NCBI GenBank assembly: GCA_017936885.1
Contig: JAGBEO010000013.1
Coordinates: 1 to 64,000 of the forward strand
Length of the DNA stretch: 64,000 nucleotides
DNA from: Lachnospiraceae bacterium
Lineage (GTDB): Bacteria; Bacillota; Clostridia; Lachnospirales; Lachnospiraceae
Direction of reading: 5' to 3'
Shown here: positions 33,294-41,728 of the stretch, piece by piece
Layout: the number at the start of each line of letters is the position of its first letter
Numbering within the stretch: the first letter of the stretch is position 1
Made by a program: the position numbers and the translations under genes
Notes under the pieces: generated by a model
The model's database searches: none
The model's input: only the letters and a program-made list of their open reading frames with translations
What the model was told of the DNA's origin: nothing

Positions 33294-35387
33294 ATGAATG
33301 TTTACACAACGGATAAGATTCGTAATGTGGTTTTACTGGGACACGGGGGCTGCGGTAAGACCAGTTTGGCAGAAGCGATGGCATACCTGTCCGGTGTCAC
33401 GTCCAGAATGGGGAAAGTGAGCGACGGCAATACGGTCAGTGATTTCGGTAAAGAAGAGCAGAAACGCCAGATATCCATTACTACATCTGTTATTCCGATC
33501 GAATGGGGAGATGTGAAGATTAATGTGTTAGATACGCCGGGGTTCTTTGACTTCGTAGGAGAAGTGGAAGAGGCAGTCAGTGCGGCAGATGCTGCGATTA
33601 TTGTGGTATCCGGTAAAGCTGGCATGGAAGTGGGTACTGAGAAGGCATGGGAAATTTGTGATAAATACAAGCTGCCGAGATTTGTATTCGTAACGGATAT
33701 GGATATTGACAATGCTTCCTACAGACAGGTAGTGGAACAGATGACAGAGAAATACGGTAAGAAGATGGCACCGTTCCACTTACAGATCCGTGAAAATGAA
33801 AAGTTTGTCGGATACATTAATGTAATTACGGAACAGGCATATCGCTGGGAAGGCAAGGAAGTCGTAGAGTGTGAGATGCCGGAATACAGTAAGGCAAATC
33901 TGCAGATCTGCCGTGATACCCTGATGGAAGCAGTAGCTGAGACAAGCGAAGATTTCATGGAGCGGTATTTTAGCGGTGATACCTTCTCGGAAGCAGAGAT
34001 CAGAGCGGCGCTTCGTACCCATGTGATAGACGGAAGCATCGTACCGATGTCTATGGGTTCCAGTGTATTGTGTCAGGGTATTTATACGCTGTTGGATGAT
34101 ATCGTGAAATATATGCCGAGTCCGGAGAACAGAGAACTTGCGGGAATCGATCTTAAGAGCAATGAGATTTTCGAGGCCAATTATGATTTCTCCAAAACGA
34201 AATCCGCATATATTTTTAAGACCATCGTAGATCCTTTTATCGGCAAGTATTCCTTGATTAAGGTGTGCTCCGGCGTCTTTAAGAGCGGAGATACCATCTA
34301 TAATGATGAGAAAGAAGTAGAAGAAAAGATTAACAAGCTCTATGTATTACAGGGCAATAAGCCTATCGAGATCAGTGAGCTGCATGCCGGAGACATCGGT
34401 GCCATTGCAAAACTGACGGCGGCAAGAACCGGCAACACGTTGTCCACGAAAGCAAGAATCATACGCTATGGCAAGACAGAAATCTCCACACCGTATACAT
34501 ATAAGAGATATAAGGCAAAGAATAAGGGAGATGAGGATAAAATATCGCAGGCACTGCAGAAGATGAAGCATGAGGATCAGACCTTGTGGGTAGTCAATGA
34601 TGCAGAGAATAAACAGTCTCTGCTGTATGGTATGGGAGATCTGCATCTGGAAGTGATTGCCAGCCGCCTGCTGAATGAATACAAAGTGGAGATCGAATTA
34701 TCCGATCCGAAGATTGCTTATCGGGAGACTATTCGGAAGAAATCGGACGTGGAGTACAAGTATAAGAAACAGTCCGGCGGACACGGACAATACGGACATG
34801 TCAAGATGCGTTTTGAGGCATCCGGTGATTTGGAGGTGCCATATGTATTTGAACAGGAAGTAGTAGGCGGTGCGGTGCCGAAGAACTTCTTCCCGGCAGT
34901 GGAAAAAGGTCTGCAGGAATCTGTCGTAAGCGGTCCTCTGGCAGCTTATCCGGTGGTGGGTGTAAAAGCGGTTCTCTATGATGGTTCCTATCATCCGGTA
35001 GATTCTTCCGAGATGGCATTTAAGATGGCAACGATTCAGGCATTTAAGAAGGGAATTATGGAAGCACAGCCTGTACTGCTTGAGCCGATTGCAACTTTAC
35101 AGGTGACCGCACCGGATTCCTATACCGGAGATATTATGGGAGACCTGAATAAGAGAAGAGGGCGCGTGCTTGGCATGAATCCGGCAGGAGACGGCAAGAC
35201 AGTGATCGAAGCGGATATTCCGGTAGCATGTTTAAAGGGTTACTGTACGGATCTTCGGGCCATGACCGGCGGACGCGGCACTTATCGGTATGAGTTTGCC
35301 AGATATGAACAGGCACCGGGCGATGTGCAGGAGAAAGAAGTAGCGGCGAGAGCAGGCAAGGTAGCAGAATCGAACGCAGATGCATAG
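33294..35387 (+). CDS. Elongation factor G-like translational GTPase
   Basis: The 697-residue protein has the full EF-G layout: GTPase domain with P-loop GHGGCGKTSLAEA, switch I ISITTSV, G3 DTPGFFDF and a G4 variant (TDMD in place of NKxD); domain II; domain III; domain IV (GGHGQYGHVKMRFEA) and domain V (DYMGDLNKRRG-like). EF-G proper usually has AHVDAGKTT, TITSA and NKMD, so this is the divergent paralogue (FusA2-type) whose precise role is unsettled. The ATG at 33294 follows GGAGGG by 9 bases. It stands alone rather than with ribosomal protein genes, supporting paralogue status. Confidence 0.88.
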   Translation: MNVYTTDKIRNVVLLGHGGCGKTSLAEAMAYLSGVTSRMGKVSDGNTVSDFGKEEQKRQISITTSVIPIEWGDVKINVLDTPGFFDFVGEVEEAVSAADAAIIVVSGKAGMEVGTEKAWEICDKYKLPRFVFVTDMDIDNASYRQVVEQMTEKYGKKMAPFHLQIRENEKFVGYINVITEQAYRWEGKEVVECEMPEYSKANLQICRDTLMEAVAETSEDFMERYFSGDTFSEAEIRAALRTHVIDGSIVPMSMGSSVLCQGIYTLLDDIVKYMPSPENRELAGIDLKSNEIFEANYDFSKTKSAYIFKTIVDPFIGKYSLIKVCSGVFKSGDTIYNDEKEVEEKINKLYVLQGNKPIEISELHAGDIGAIAKLTAARTGNTLSTKARIIRYGKTEISTPYTYKRYKAKNKGDEDKISQALQKMKHEDQTLWVVNDAENKQSLLYGMGDLHLEVIASRLLNEYKVEIELSDPKIAYRETIRKKSDVEYKYKKQSGGHGQYGHVKMRFEASGDLEVPYVFEQEVVGGAVPKNFFPAVEKGLQESVVSGPLAAYPVVGVKAVLYDGSYHPVDSSEMAFKMATIQAFKKGIMEAQPVLLEPIATLQVTAPDSYTGDIMGDLNKRRGRVLGMNPAGDGKTVIEADIPVACLKGYCTDLRAMTGGRGTYRYEFARYEQAPGDVQEKEVAARAGKVAESNADA

Positions 35388-35541
35388 TGTGTAACGATTA
35401 GCTATCATCCAATATATTTGTGTAATCGGGGTAAAATAGAGAGGAAATGCAACGGACGGTAGTATTTGCCGAACCTTTTGAGCAAGTGCAGGAAGGGGAG
35501 GCAGGGCTATCGTCCTGTTGTATGTAACAAATAGAAAAAGG

Positions 35542-35569
35542 TTGACAAATCCGAGAAGTATAATAAAAT
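35542..35569 (+). promoter_or_regulatory. Sigma-A promoter of leuS
   Basis: A perfect TTGACA (35542-35547) and TAAAAT (35564-35569) are spaced 16 bases, about 85 bases before leuS. No T-box sequence is seen between them. Confidence 0.7.
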
Positions 35570-35654
35570 TAGAAGAGTGTGAGAACATACAGAAAATATG
35601 TAATTTATCGGGCACAGACAAGGTGCTTCGTAACAGAAAGGCATGGTCATAGAA

Positions 35655-38063
35655 ATGGCAGAAGTTTACAATCACAGAGAAGTGGAAGAAAAATGGCAGA
35701 AGGTGTGGGATGACGAGAAGGCGTTTAAAACCTCCGACGATTATTCCAAGCCGAAATATTATGCTTTAGTAGAGTTCCCGTATCCGTCAGGACAGGGACT
35801 TCACGTAGGTCATCCGAGACCGTATACAGCACTTGATATTGTAGCCAGAAAGAGAAGAATGCAGGGATATAATGTCCTGTATCCGATGGGATGGGATGCG
35901 TTCGGACTTCCGACAGAGAATTATGCAATTAAGAATCATATTCATCCGAAGATTGTAACAGAGAATAATGTGGTACGTTTTAAGAATCAGTTACATTCAC
36001 TCGGTTATTCTTTTGATTGGGACAGAGAGATCAATACGACTGATCCCAATTATTATAAATGGACACAGTGGATTTTCCTGAAATTATTCAAAGCAGGCCT
36101 TGCCTATAAATCAGAGATGCCTATCAACTGGTGTACTTCCTGTAAGGTCGGTCTTGCCAACGAGGAAGTAGTAAATGGTGTCTGCGAGCGCTGCGGTTCT
36201 GAGGTAGTGCGTAAGGTTAAGAGCCAGTGGATGCTTAAAATCACAGAGTATGCGGACAAACTGATTCAGGGTCTGGATACTGTGGATTATGTAGAGAAGG
36301 TGAAAGTGTCCCAGAAGAACTGGATCGGTAAATCTACCGGTGCCGAGGTAGACTTTTCCATCAAAGATAAAGAAGATAAGCTTCGTATTTATACCACCAG
36401 ATGTGATACTTTATTCGGTGTCACCTATATGGTAGTATCTCCGGAGCATCCGATTATTGATAAATATCAGGCAGAATTAAAGAATTGGGATGAAATCACG
36501 GCTTATCGTGAGCAGGCAGCCAGAAAGTCTGACTTCGAGCGTGCGGAGCTTGCCAAGGATAAGACAGGTGTGAAGATTGACGGTATGACGGCGATTAATC
36601 CGGTTAACGGCAAAGAGATTCCGATCTTTATATCTGACTATGTACTGATGAGTTATGGTACAGGTGCTATTATGGCAGTACCGGCACATGATGAGCGAGA
36701 CTGGGATTTCGCCAAGAAATTTAATCTGCCGATTATTGAGGTGGTAGCAGGCGGCAAGAACGTACAGGAAGAGGTATATACGGACGTGGCTACCGGAACG
36801 CTTGTAAATTCCGGGTTCTTAGACGGAATGAATGTGGCTGATGCGAAGAAGAAAATGATTGAGTTCTTAGAGGAGAAGGGCATCGGAACTGCTAAGACTA
36901 ACTTCAAATTAAGAGACTGGGTATTCTCCAGACAGCGTTATTGGGGTGAGCCTATTCCGATTGTACATTGTGAGAAATGCGGTTATGTACCGATTGACGA
37001 GAGCGAACTTCCGCTGGAACTGCCGGAAGTAGAGAGTTATATGCCTACTGATAACGGCGAGTCACCGATAGCATTAATGACTGATTGGGTCAATGCCACG
37101 TGTCCTTGCTGCGGAGGTCCGGCGAAGAGAGAAACAGATACTATGCCGCAGTGGGCTGGTTCATCCTGGTATTTCTTAAGATATACAGATCCGACCAATA
37201 CGGAAGCTCTGGCAAGCAAGGAAGCCTTAGAGTACTGGATGCCGGTTGACTGGTACAACGGTGGTATGGAGCATACTACACTGCATCTGTTATACTCCAG
37301 GTTCTGGCATAAGTTCTTATATGACCAGAAGGTTGTGCCTTGTCCGGAACCGTATGCGAAGAGAACTTCTCACGGTATGATTCTTGGTTCTAACGGCGAG
37401 AAGATGAGTAAGTCCAGAGGTAATGTGGTTAACCCGGATGATATTGTAAGAGATTACGGTGCGGATACGCTTCGTACTTATGAGATGTTTATCGGTGCAT
37501 TTGATTTATCTGCTTCCTGGTCTGAGGATGGTGTGAAAGGCTGCCGCCGTTTCCTGGAAAGAGTATGGAAACTGCAGGATATCATGACAGACGGGGATGA
37601 CTATTCTAAAGATTTAGAGATTAAGATGCATCAGACCATCAAGAAAGTAAGCTATGACTTTGAGAATCTGAAATATAATACGGCAATTGCCGCTATGATG
37701 GCACTGATCAATGAATTCTACAAGAAGAATGCGGTGACGAAGGGTGAGTTTAAGACTCTCCTTACCCTGTTAAATCCGGTAGCACCTCATATTACAGAGG
37801 AACTTTGGCAGGCAGTCGGATTCGAAGGCAGAGTATATCAGACCACATGGCCTGAGTATGATGAAGCTAAGACTGTAGAGTCTGTGGTAGAAATCGCCGT
37901 TCAGATTAACGGTAAGACTAAGGCAACACTGAATATCGGTAAGGATGATCCGAAGGATGAGGTAATTGCTAAGGCGAAAGAAGTGATTGCGGATAAACTG
38001 ACAGGAACGATTGTGAAAGAAATTTATGTTCCCGGCAGAATCGTGAATATTGTGCAGAAGTAA
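35655..38063 (+). CDS. leuS: Leucine-tRNA ligase
   Basis: The 802-residue class I synthetase has the HIGH-like motif [19 protein letters not shown], a zinc-type cysteine region ([21 protein letters not shown]), the CP1 editing domain ([26 protein letters not shown]), the leucine-specific [14 protein letters not shown] segment and KMSKSRGNV as KMSKS. The C-terminal anticodon-binding domain is complete ([19 protein letters not shown]). Translation probably starts at the ATG at 35655 ([15 protein letters not shown]); an in-frame ATG at 35643 is possible but its AAAGG is one base away. Confidence 0.97.
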   Translation: MAEVYNHREVEEKWQKVWDDEKAFKTSDDYSKPKYYALVEFPYPSGQGLHVGHPRPYTALDIVARKRRMQGYNVLYPMGWDAFGLPTENYAIKNHIHPKIVTENNVVRFKNQLHSLGYSFDWDREINTTDPNYYKWTQWIFLKLFKAGLAYKSEMPINWCTSCKVGLANEEVVNGVCERCGSEVVRKVKSQWMLKITEYADKLIQGLDTVDYVEKVKVSQKNWIGKSTGAEVDFSIKDKEDKLRIYTTRCDTLFGVTYMVVSPEHPIIDKYQAELKNWDEITAYREQAARKSDFERAELAKDKTGVKIDGMTAINPVNGKEIPIFISDYVLMSYGTGAIMAVPAHDERDWDFAKKFNLPIIEVVAGGKNVQEEVYTDVATGTLVNSGFLDGMNVADAKKKMIEFLEEKGIGTAKTNFKLRDWVFSRQRYWGEPIPIVHCEKCGYVPIDESELPLELPEVESYMPTDNGESPIALMTDWVNATCPCCGGPAKRETDTMPQWAGSSWYFLRYTDPTNTEALASKEALEYWMPVDWYNGGMEHTTLHLLYSRFWHKFLYDQKVVPCPEPYAKRTSHGMILGSNGEKMSKSRGNVVNPDDIVRDYGADTLRTYEMFIGAFDLSASWSEDGVKGCRRFLERVWKLQDIMTDGDDYSKDLEIKMHQTIKKVSYDFENLKYNTAIAAMMALINEFYKKNAVTKGEFKTLLTLLNPVAPHITEELWQAVGFEGRVYQTTWPEYDEAKTVESVVEIAVQINGKTKATLNIGKDDPKDEVIAKAKEVIADKLTGTIVKEIYVPGRIVNIVQK

Positions 38064-38089
38064 AAAAAGAATCAGGGATTCTCTGACAG

Positions 38090-38166
38090 ATTCCTCCAAA
38101 AGACGGTTTCACATGGAAGGCGGCTAAAGGGCGCTTGACAGGTGGAAGGTCCTTTGGAGGAATTTT
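38090..38166. terminator. Long-stem hairpin between convergent genes
   Basis: A 15-base arm (38090-38104) pairs with 38149-38163 with one mismatch, around a 44-base loop, followed by TTTTG on the plus strand. It probably ends both leuS and the minus-strand cluster. Confidence 0.7.
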
Positions 38167-38214
38167 GTCTGGATATGCATATCAGTATCGTAACTGCATA
38201 GAAAGAACTGCAGA

Positions 38215-38481
38215 TTATTTACGGCGCATCTTCATTAGTTTATCTATTTTAGCCAGTTCTTCCGGTGTGGAATAACTGCGGATGACATTTACAATAGTTT
38301 CAATTTCCTCATCATTGAAAGAAATATGGTTGTCCGCGCCTTTTTTGGCAACAGACATCAGAAAAGGCAGCATTTGCTCTTTGGACAGGGACTGACTCTC
38401 GAAAACCAGTGCCTGTAGAAATTCCAGCTTGGCTTTATCGATATTTGCGACGGCGGGGTCGCTCATCCAGTTATTGGTCAT
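38215..38481 (-). CDS. Small helical protein of unknown function
   Basis: The 88-residue soluble protein has no cysteine, signal peptide or membrane helix, and ends in basic KLMKMRRK. I recognise no family. AAAGGAG precedes its ATG by 5-7 bases. It is last in a three-gene minus-strand cluster (39469 to 38215), 41 bases after its neighbour. The segment SKEQMLPFLMSVAKKG suggests a compact helical bundle. Confidence 0.6.
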   Translation of the reverse strand: MTNNWMSDPAVANIDKAKLEFLQALVFESQSLSKEQMLPFLMSVAKKGADNHISFNDEEIETIVNVIRSYSTPEELAKIDKLMKMRRK

Positions 38482-38522
38482 AGGATACTCCTTTATATGT
38501 TTTTATAGTCTGATTTATGGTT

Positions 38523-39125
38523 TCAGGTGTTTGGTTCTTCCGGTGTCATGGGCGTGTTTTGAAACATTTCATACATGGTTTTTTGCTCCGGTGTAAGCAT
38601 GTTCATCAACATATCCATCATGGAGGGCTGGGGAGCCGTTTGGTCTGTCCCGGCATCTGAAGATGCAGAATCACTGCCGAAGGGAAAAGACTCGGACATG
38701 TTAGGGAAAATTTCCTGCATGGCAGCCATAGTCTGGGACATTTCCTGAACCGTTTCCATCGTTTGAAGTATGTTTTGAAATTGTTCTAACTGTTTGATCT
38801 CTTCCGGGGAAGAGTATAGGCATAATTCCTGACACAGCTTGCGTAAATCCGGAGTTTTCGAGGTTGGAATGGAACAGCCGCATATCTGGAACGGATGTTT
38901 TCGTACGTGATTCATCGTATATTGCAGTTCCATATACTTGATGTAGACAGCCAGATGCTTTTGCATAGAAGAATCTATGTAGGGGAGAAGCACTTTTAGT
39001 TTCTGGATCTGATTGGTAGTGTATAAGGCATCAAATGCCATAACGCTTGCTGCGTCCTCATTTTTGTGTTCCATAGGATAAAGCCTTTCTGATGCCTGTA
39101 TTCTCTCTTGAATAGTATATGCCAC
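38523..39125 (-). CDS. Met/Gln-rich protein of unknown function
   Basis: The 200-residue soluble protein has a helical N-terminal half (IQKLKVLLPYIDSSMQKHLA) and a C-terminal half very rich in Met and Gln, with short TMETVQEMSQTMAAMQE and MMDMLMNMLTPEQKTMYEMF segments. No catalytic motif is visible. The composition and location next to a Cys/Gly-rich peptide gene resemble spore-coat-type clusters, but that is only inference. A weak AGAAAGG ribosome site precedes its start. Middle gene of three. Confidence 0.6.
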   Translation of the reverse strand: MAYTIQERIQASERLYPMEHKNEDAASVMAFDALYTTNQIQKLKVLLPYIDSSMQKHLAVYIKYMELQYTMNHVRKHPFQICGCSIPTSKTPDLRKLCQELCLYSSPEEIKQLEQFQNILQTMETVQEMSQTMAAMQEIFPNMSESFPFGSDSASSDAGTDQTAPQPSMMDMLMNMLTPEQKTMYEMFQNTPMTPEEPNT

Positions 39126-39217
39126 ATGAGAGAAAAATAGGCTCTAAATAGAGCTAGAGCCTATTTTCCAGATGTGAAATATAGATGTGATCCTAAACGG
39201 TATGATGGAAGGAAGTA

Positions 39218-39469
39218 CTAGCAGTTACCGCAGCAGGATAAGAGGATCAGAATCCAGATCCAGGAACAGCAGTTGTTGTCATTGCCGTTGTTGAAAAAGC
39301 CAAAGCCATTGCCGCATCCGCAGCCATCATTATTGTTGCCGCATCCACAGCAGGATAAAAGGATCAGAATCCAAATCCAGGAGCCGCATCCGCCGTTAAA
39401 AAAGCCGCAGCCGCAATTATTATTATTGTTGTTGTTACATCCGCAGTGAGTTGCTGTTAAATCACTCAT
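39218..39469 (-). CDS. Duplicated Cys/Gly/Asn-rich small protein
   Basis: The 83-residue protein is two copies of one unit. Each has a Gly/Asn/Cys-rich part (CGCGFFNGGCG and CGCGNGFGFFNNGN) followed by SWIWILILLSCCG. The DNA copies (39233-39265 and 39352-39384) are nearly identical, so the duplication is recent or kept by conversion. The hydrophobic SWIWILILL segments and paired cysteines recall small spore-associated YjcZ-type peptides, but no exact family can be named. GGAGG lies 9 bases before the ATG. Confidence 0.65.
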   Translation of the reverse strand: MSDLTATHCGCNNNNNNNCGCGFFNGGCGSWIWILILLSCCGCGNNNDGCGCGNGFGFFNNGNDNNCCSWIWILILLSCCGNC

Positions 39470-39576
39470 GTTTGTGCCTCCAAATGTTGTTTATGGTATA
39501 TCTTATGTGAAAGGCGGGTATGTGTTACTGACGAAATAAAAAAATTGCTGCGGGACTTTAATGGATAACAAAATAC

Positions 39577-39604
39577 TTGCACAAATTTGAAGATATAGTA
39601 AAAT
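39577..39604 (+). promoter_or_regulatory. Promoter of the sortase gene
   Basis: TTGCAC (39577-39582), 16-base spacer, TAAAAT (39599-39604). The surrounding 41 bases are strikingly like those upstream of the large surface protein gene at 41456-41483, including 14 identical bases upstream to and through the -35. Confidence 0.75.
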
Positions 39605-39675
39605 ATTGCTGTGTGCTATCCGGTCAGGGAAATTTGCCGGAAGTATATAGTATCAGATAAAGGAGAGATCCCAGA

Positions 39676-40872
39676 ATGGCGGGATTTGAGGTTGCAGGCA
39701 GAAAGTTTCGTACAGAGTCGGATTACAAAGCCGCATTGCGTGATCAGGCTAAGATAGAAGAGATTAAGTCTAAAGTCAATATGCAGCAGCCGGGAGAAGT
39801 GATTACGCTGTATGCGGATATGCAGATGGGCAAGTATCGCTTTGAAACAACGGTCGGCAATGACTTTGATGACGAAATCTATGAATTGGCACAGAAGTAT
39901 AAGAGCCAGGGTTATAATAAAGACAGCAGAATTTCTTCAAACAGAAGGAAGAAAACCGCGAAAAAGCATAAAGAAGTCTCTCAGAAGAATTCCGGAAAGC
40001 AGACAAAAAGCAGTATGACAAAAGAAATCTCTCTGGATGATTATGATGAGGATATGCGGAAGGAAATTATTGCAGAATTAAAAAAGAGAGATAAACGCCG
40101 CAGGCTTACAGTGGTATTGTGTTCGATTACAGCAGCTGTTTGTTTTGGATATTTCGGAATCTATTATTACTTCTCTGACAGAACGCAGATGGATTACGAG
40201 AATCTGGCAGAATTGAAAGGCAATACTACTTTGTCAGGGGGAAATTTGCCGGGCATGACAATCCATTATACGGAAGATGAAGAGATAGAACTGACGGTTT
40301 TGGAAGAATATCAGACTTTATATAATAAGAATAAGAAATTAATCGGATGGCTTAAGATTGATGATACCAATATAGATTATCCCGTCATGCAGACATCGAA
40401 TAATGAATATTATCTGGATCACAATTACAATCAGGAATATGACAAGAACGGAAGCCTGTTCATGGATAAGGATTGTGATGTGGTGCATAGGAATACAAAT
40501 CTGATTATATATGGACATCATATGAAATCGGGTAAGATGTTTGGTAATTTGAATAAGTACAGCAGTGAAGAGTATTGTAAAAACCATTCGACGATTCAAT
40601 TTGATACCATATATGAAAAAGGAACCTATGAGGTTATGTATGTGTTCCGTTCCAGGATCTATAATGAGGACGAGGTCGTGTTTAAGTATTATCAGTTCTT
40701 TGACGCCGCTTCTGAGAAGGAATTTGAATCTAATATGCAGGAGATGGCGGCATTGTCCTTGTATGACACCGGCGTGACCGCAAGCTATGGAGATGAGCTG
40801 CTGACTTTGTCTACGTGTGATAATTCAGAGCAGGACGGAAGGTTTGTGGTGGTTGCTAAGCGGGTTGAGTAG
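39676..40872 (+). CDS. Class B sortase with cytoplasmic N-terminal extension
   Basis: The 398-residue transpeptidase attaches surface proteins to the cell wall. Residues about 144-166 form a membrane helix. The C-terminal domain is class B: IGWLKIDDTNIDYPVMQ, YLDHNYN, GSLFMDKDC, then His281 in IIYGHHMKSGKMF, Cys381 in LLTLSTCDN and Arg389. The first 143 residues precede the helix and so should be in the cytoplasm. They contain a mixed alpha/beta part (FEVAGRKFRTESDYKAAL) and a Lys/Arg-rich linker, an addition not found in short SrtB proteins. The two large surface proteins downstream carry matching sorting signals and are probable substrates. Confidence 0.9.
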   Translation: MAGFEVAGRKFRTESDYKAALRDQAKIEEIKSKVNMQQPGEVITLYADMQMGKYRFETTVGNDFDDEIYELAQKYKSQGYNKDSRISSNRRKKTAKKHKEVSQKNSGKQTKSSMTKEISLDDYDEDMRKEIIAELKKRDKRRRLTVVLCSITAAVCFGYFGIYYYFSDRTQMDYENLAELKGNTTLSGGNLPGMTIHYTEDEEIELTVLEEYQTLYNKNKKLIGWLKIDDTNIDYPVMQTSNNEYYLDHNYNQEYDKNGSLFMDKDCDVVHRNTNLIIYGHHMKSGKMFGNLNKYSSEEYCKNHSTIQFDTIYEKGTYEVMYVFRSRIYNEDEVVFKYYQFFDAASEKEFESNMQEMAALSLYDTGVTASYGDELLTLSTCDNSEQDGRFVVVAKRVE

Positions 40873-40890
40873 TAATAGTATAATTTTATA

Positions 40891-40918
40891 TTGACATCTT
40901 TGGAACATCTGTTATAAT
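40891..40918 (+). promoter_or_regulatory. Sigma-A promoter before a structured RNA candidate
   Basis: Perfect TTGACA (40891-40896) and TATAAT (40913-40918) are separated by 16 bases. Transcription would begin at about 40925, where the structured element begins. Confidence 0.75.
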
Positions 40919-40923
40919 TTGAC

Positions 40924-41018
40924 TAAGCAATGAAATTCTAACGGAAAAACGTTCCAAACTCTAAATTTCTTTAAAGTACTGAAAATCGGTACTTTATCTG
41001 TTTTAGAATCCTTGCTTA
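40924..41018 (+). ncRNA. Candidate structured RNA with a three-way junction
   Basis: TAAGCAA (40924-40930) pairs perfectly with TTGCTTA (41012-41018). Inside, across a small internal loop, ATTCTAA (40935-40941) pairs with TTAGAAT (41003-41009). Two hairpins lie between: GGAA/TTCC (40943-40955) and TAAAGTAC/GTACTTTA (40972-40996, 9-base loop). All stems are perfect. It lies right after a strong promoter and before a decayed gene. It has no T-tract after it, so it is not a simple terminator. It matches no class I know. Predicted by eye only. Confidence 0.5.
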
Positions 41019-41137
41019 AAACTCATAAAACAGAAGGCGGGGATGAATGCAGACTTTCATTATGGCGTGTGTAAATCTTTGCCGCCATACATGGAAGGAG
41101 AAAAACAAGGTGAAAAGTCTTGTGTTATCAGGAATGA

Positions 41138-41362
41138 GTCCGAGAATGTATTGATCAGGATATTTTGAGAGAGTTTCTGAAAATGGATCGAAGGGATGAG
41201 GTTGCCGCTGGAAAAGAAGAAGGAAAAGAAGAAGAGCATGCTAAAATGGTAATTGAAATGGTAAATTCGGCGATGGAAAATTTTCAAGTGGATTTGGAGA
41301 CTGCATGCAAAGGTTTGAGTATTACGGTAGAAGAATACCAAGCTGCAAAGGAGAAACAATAG
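41138..41362 (+). pseudogene. Remnant of an Rpn-family (PD-(D/E)XK) recombination-promoting nuclease
   Basis: The open frame follows a stop at 41135 and reads VRECIDQDILREFLKMDRRD, then EVAAGKEEGKEEEHAKM and an ITVEEYQAAKEKQ-type end. The combination 'ECI(x)3ILREFL' followed by a Lys/Glu-Gly repeat tail is the C-terminal end of Rpn-like putative transposases that are frequent in Lachnospiraceae. The nuclease domain, normally about 200 residues upstream, is missing; stops occur in all frames. A translated 65-residue fragment from TTG at 41165 is possible but unlikely. A strong terminator follows. Confidence 0.6.
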
Positions 41363-41372
41363 TTCAAAGATT

Positions 41373-41415
41373 AAAAGCCGGTGAGTCGCTTAGAAAGAGA
41401 GACTTACCGGCTTTT
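41373..41415 (+). terminator. Strong Rho-independent terminator
   Basis: AAAAGCCGGTGAGTC pairs with GACTTACCGGCTTTT over 15 bp (one G-U pair) around a 13-base loop. Confidence 0.92.
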
Positions 41416-41455
41416 TGCAGCCTGTTCCGGTGCAAGTTTCCCACCCACAAAATAC

Positions 41456-41483
41456 TTGCATAAATCTTGGTATATGATAAAAT
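41456..41483 (+). promoter_or_regulatory. Promoter of the large surface protein gene
   Basis: TTGCAT (41456-41461), 16-base spacer, TAAAAT (41478-41483). It is nearly a copy of the sortase promoter, with a shared ACAAAATACTTGCA block. A leader of about 235 bases separates it from the start codon; I see no known riboswitch in it. Confidence 0.75.
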
Positions 41484-41728
41484 AGTGATGTATGTAAAAC
41501 AAAATATCATGGGCGTATTGTGATGGAAAAACTAATCAAATCATAGTACGTTGCCGATACATATATATAAATATTTTGTCATAGAGACGGACTCACTATT
41601 TTAGAATGTTTCAGAAATTGTAATAAAATATAGGGGTGTGCCGGCTTTAGCTGTGCACTGAAATTGAAGCAGTCGTATGCAGATATTTACGTATAGACAG
41701 AATTACCCAGGGGAGTAAGGAGAGCGCA

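Noticed and set aside
35388-35640. T-box leader for leuS
   Set aside because: No GGGTGGNACCGCG element is present before leuS; only an ordinary promoter and minor hairpins are seen.
41101-41165. Intact Rpn gene start upstream of the fragment
   Set aside because: Stops occur in every frame between 41100 and 41137 and no nuclease-domain residues are visible, so only the C-terminal remnant is supported.
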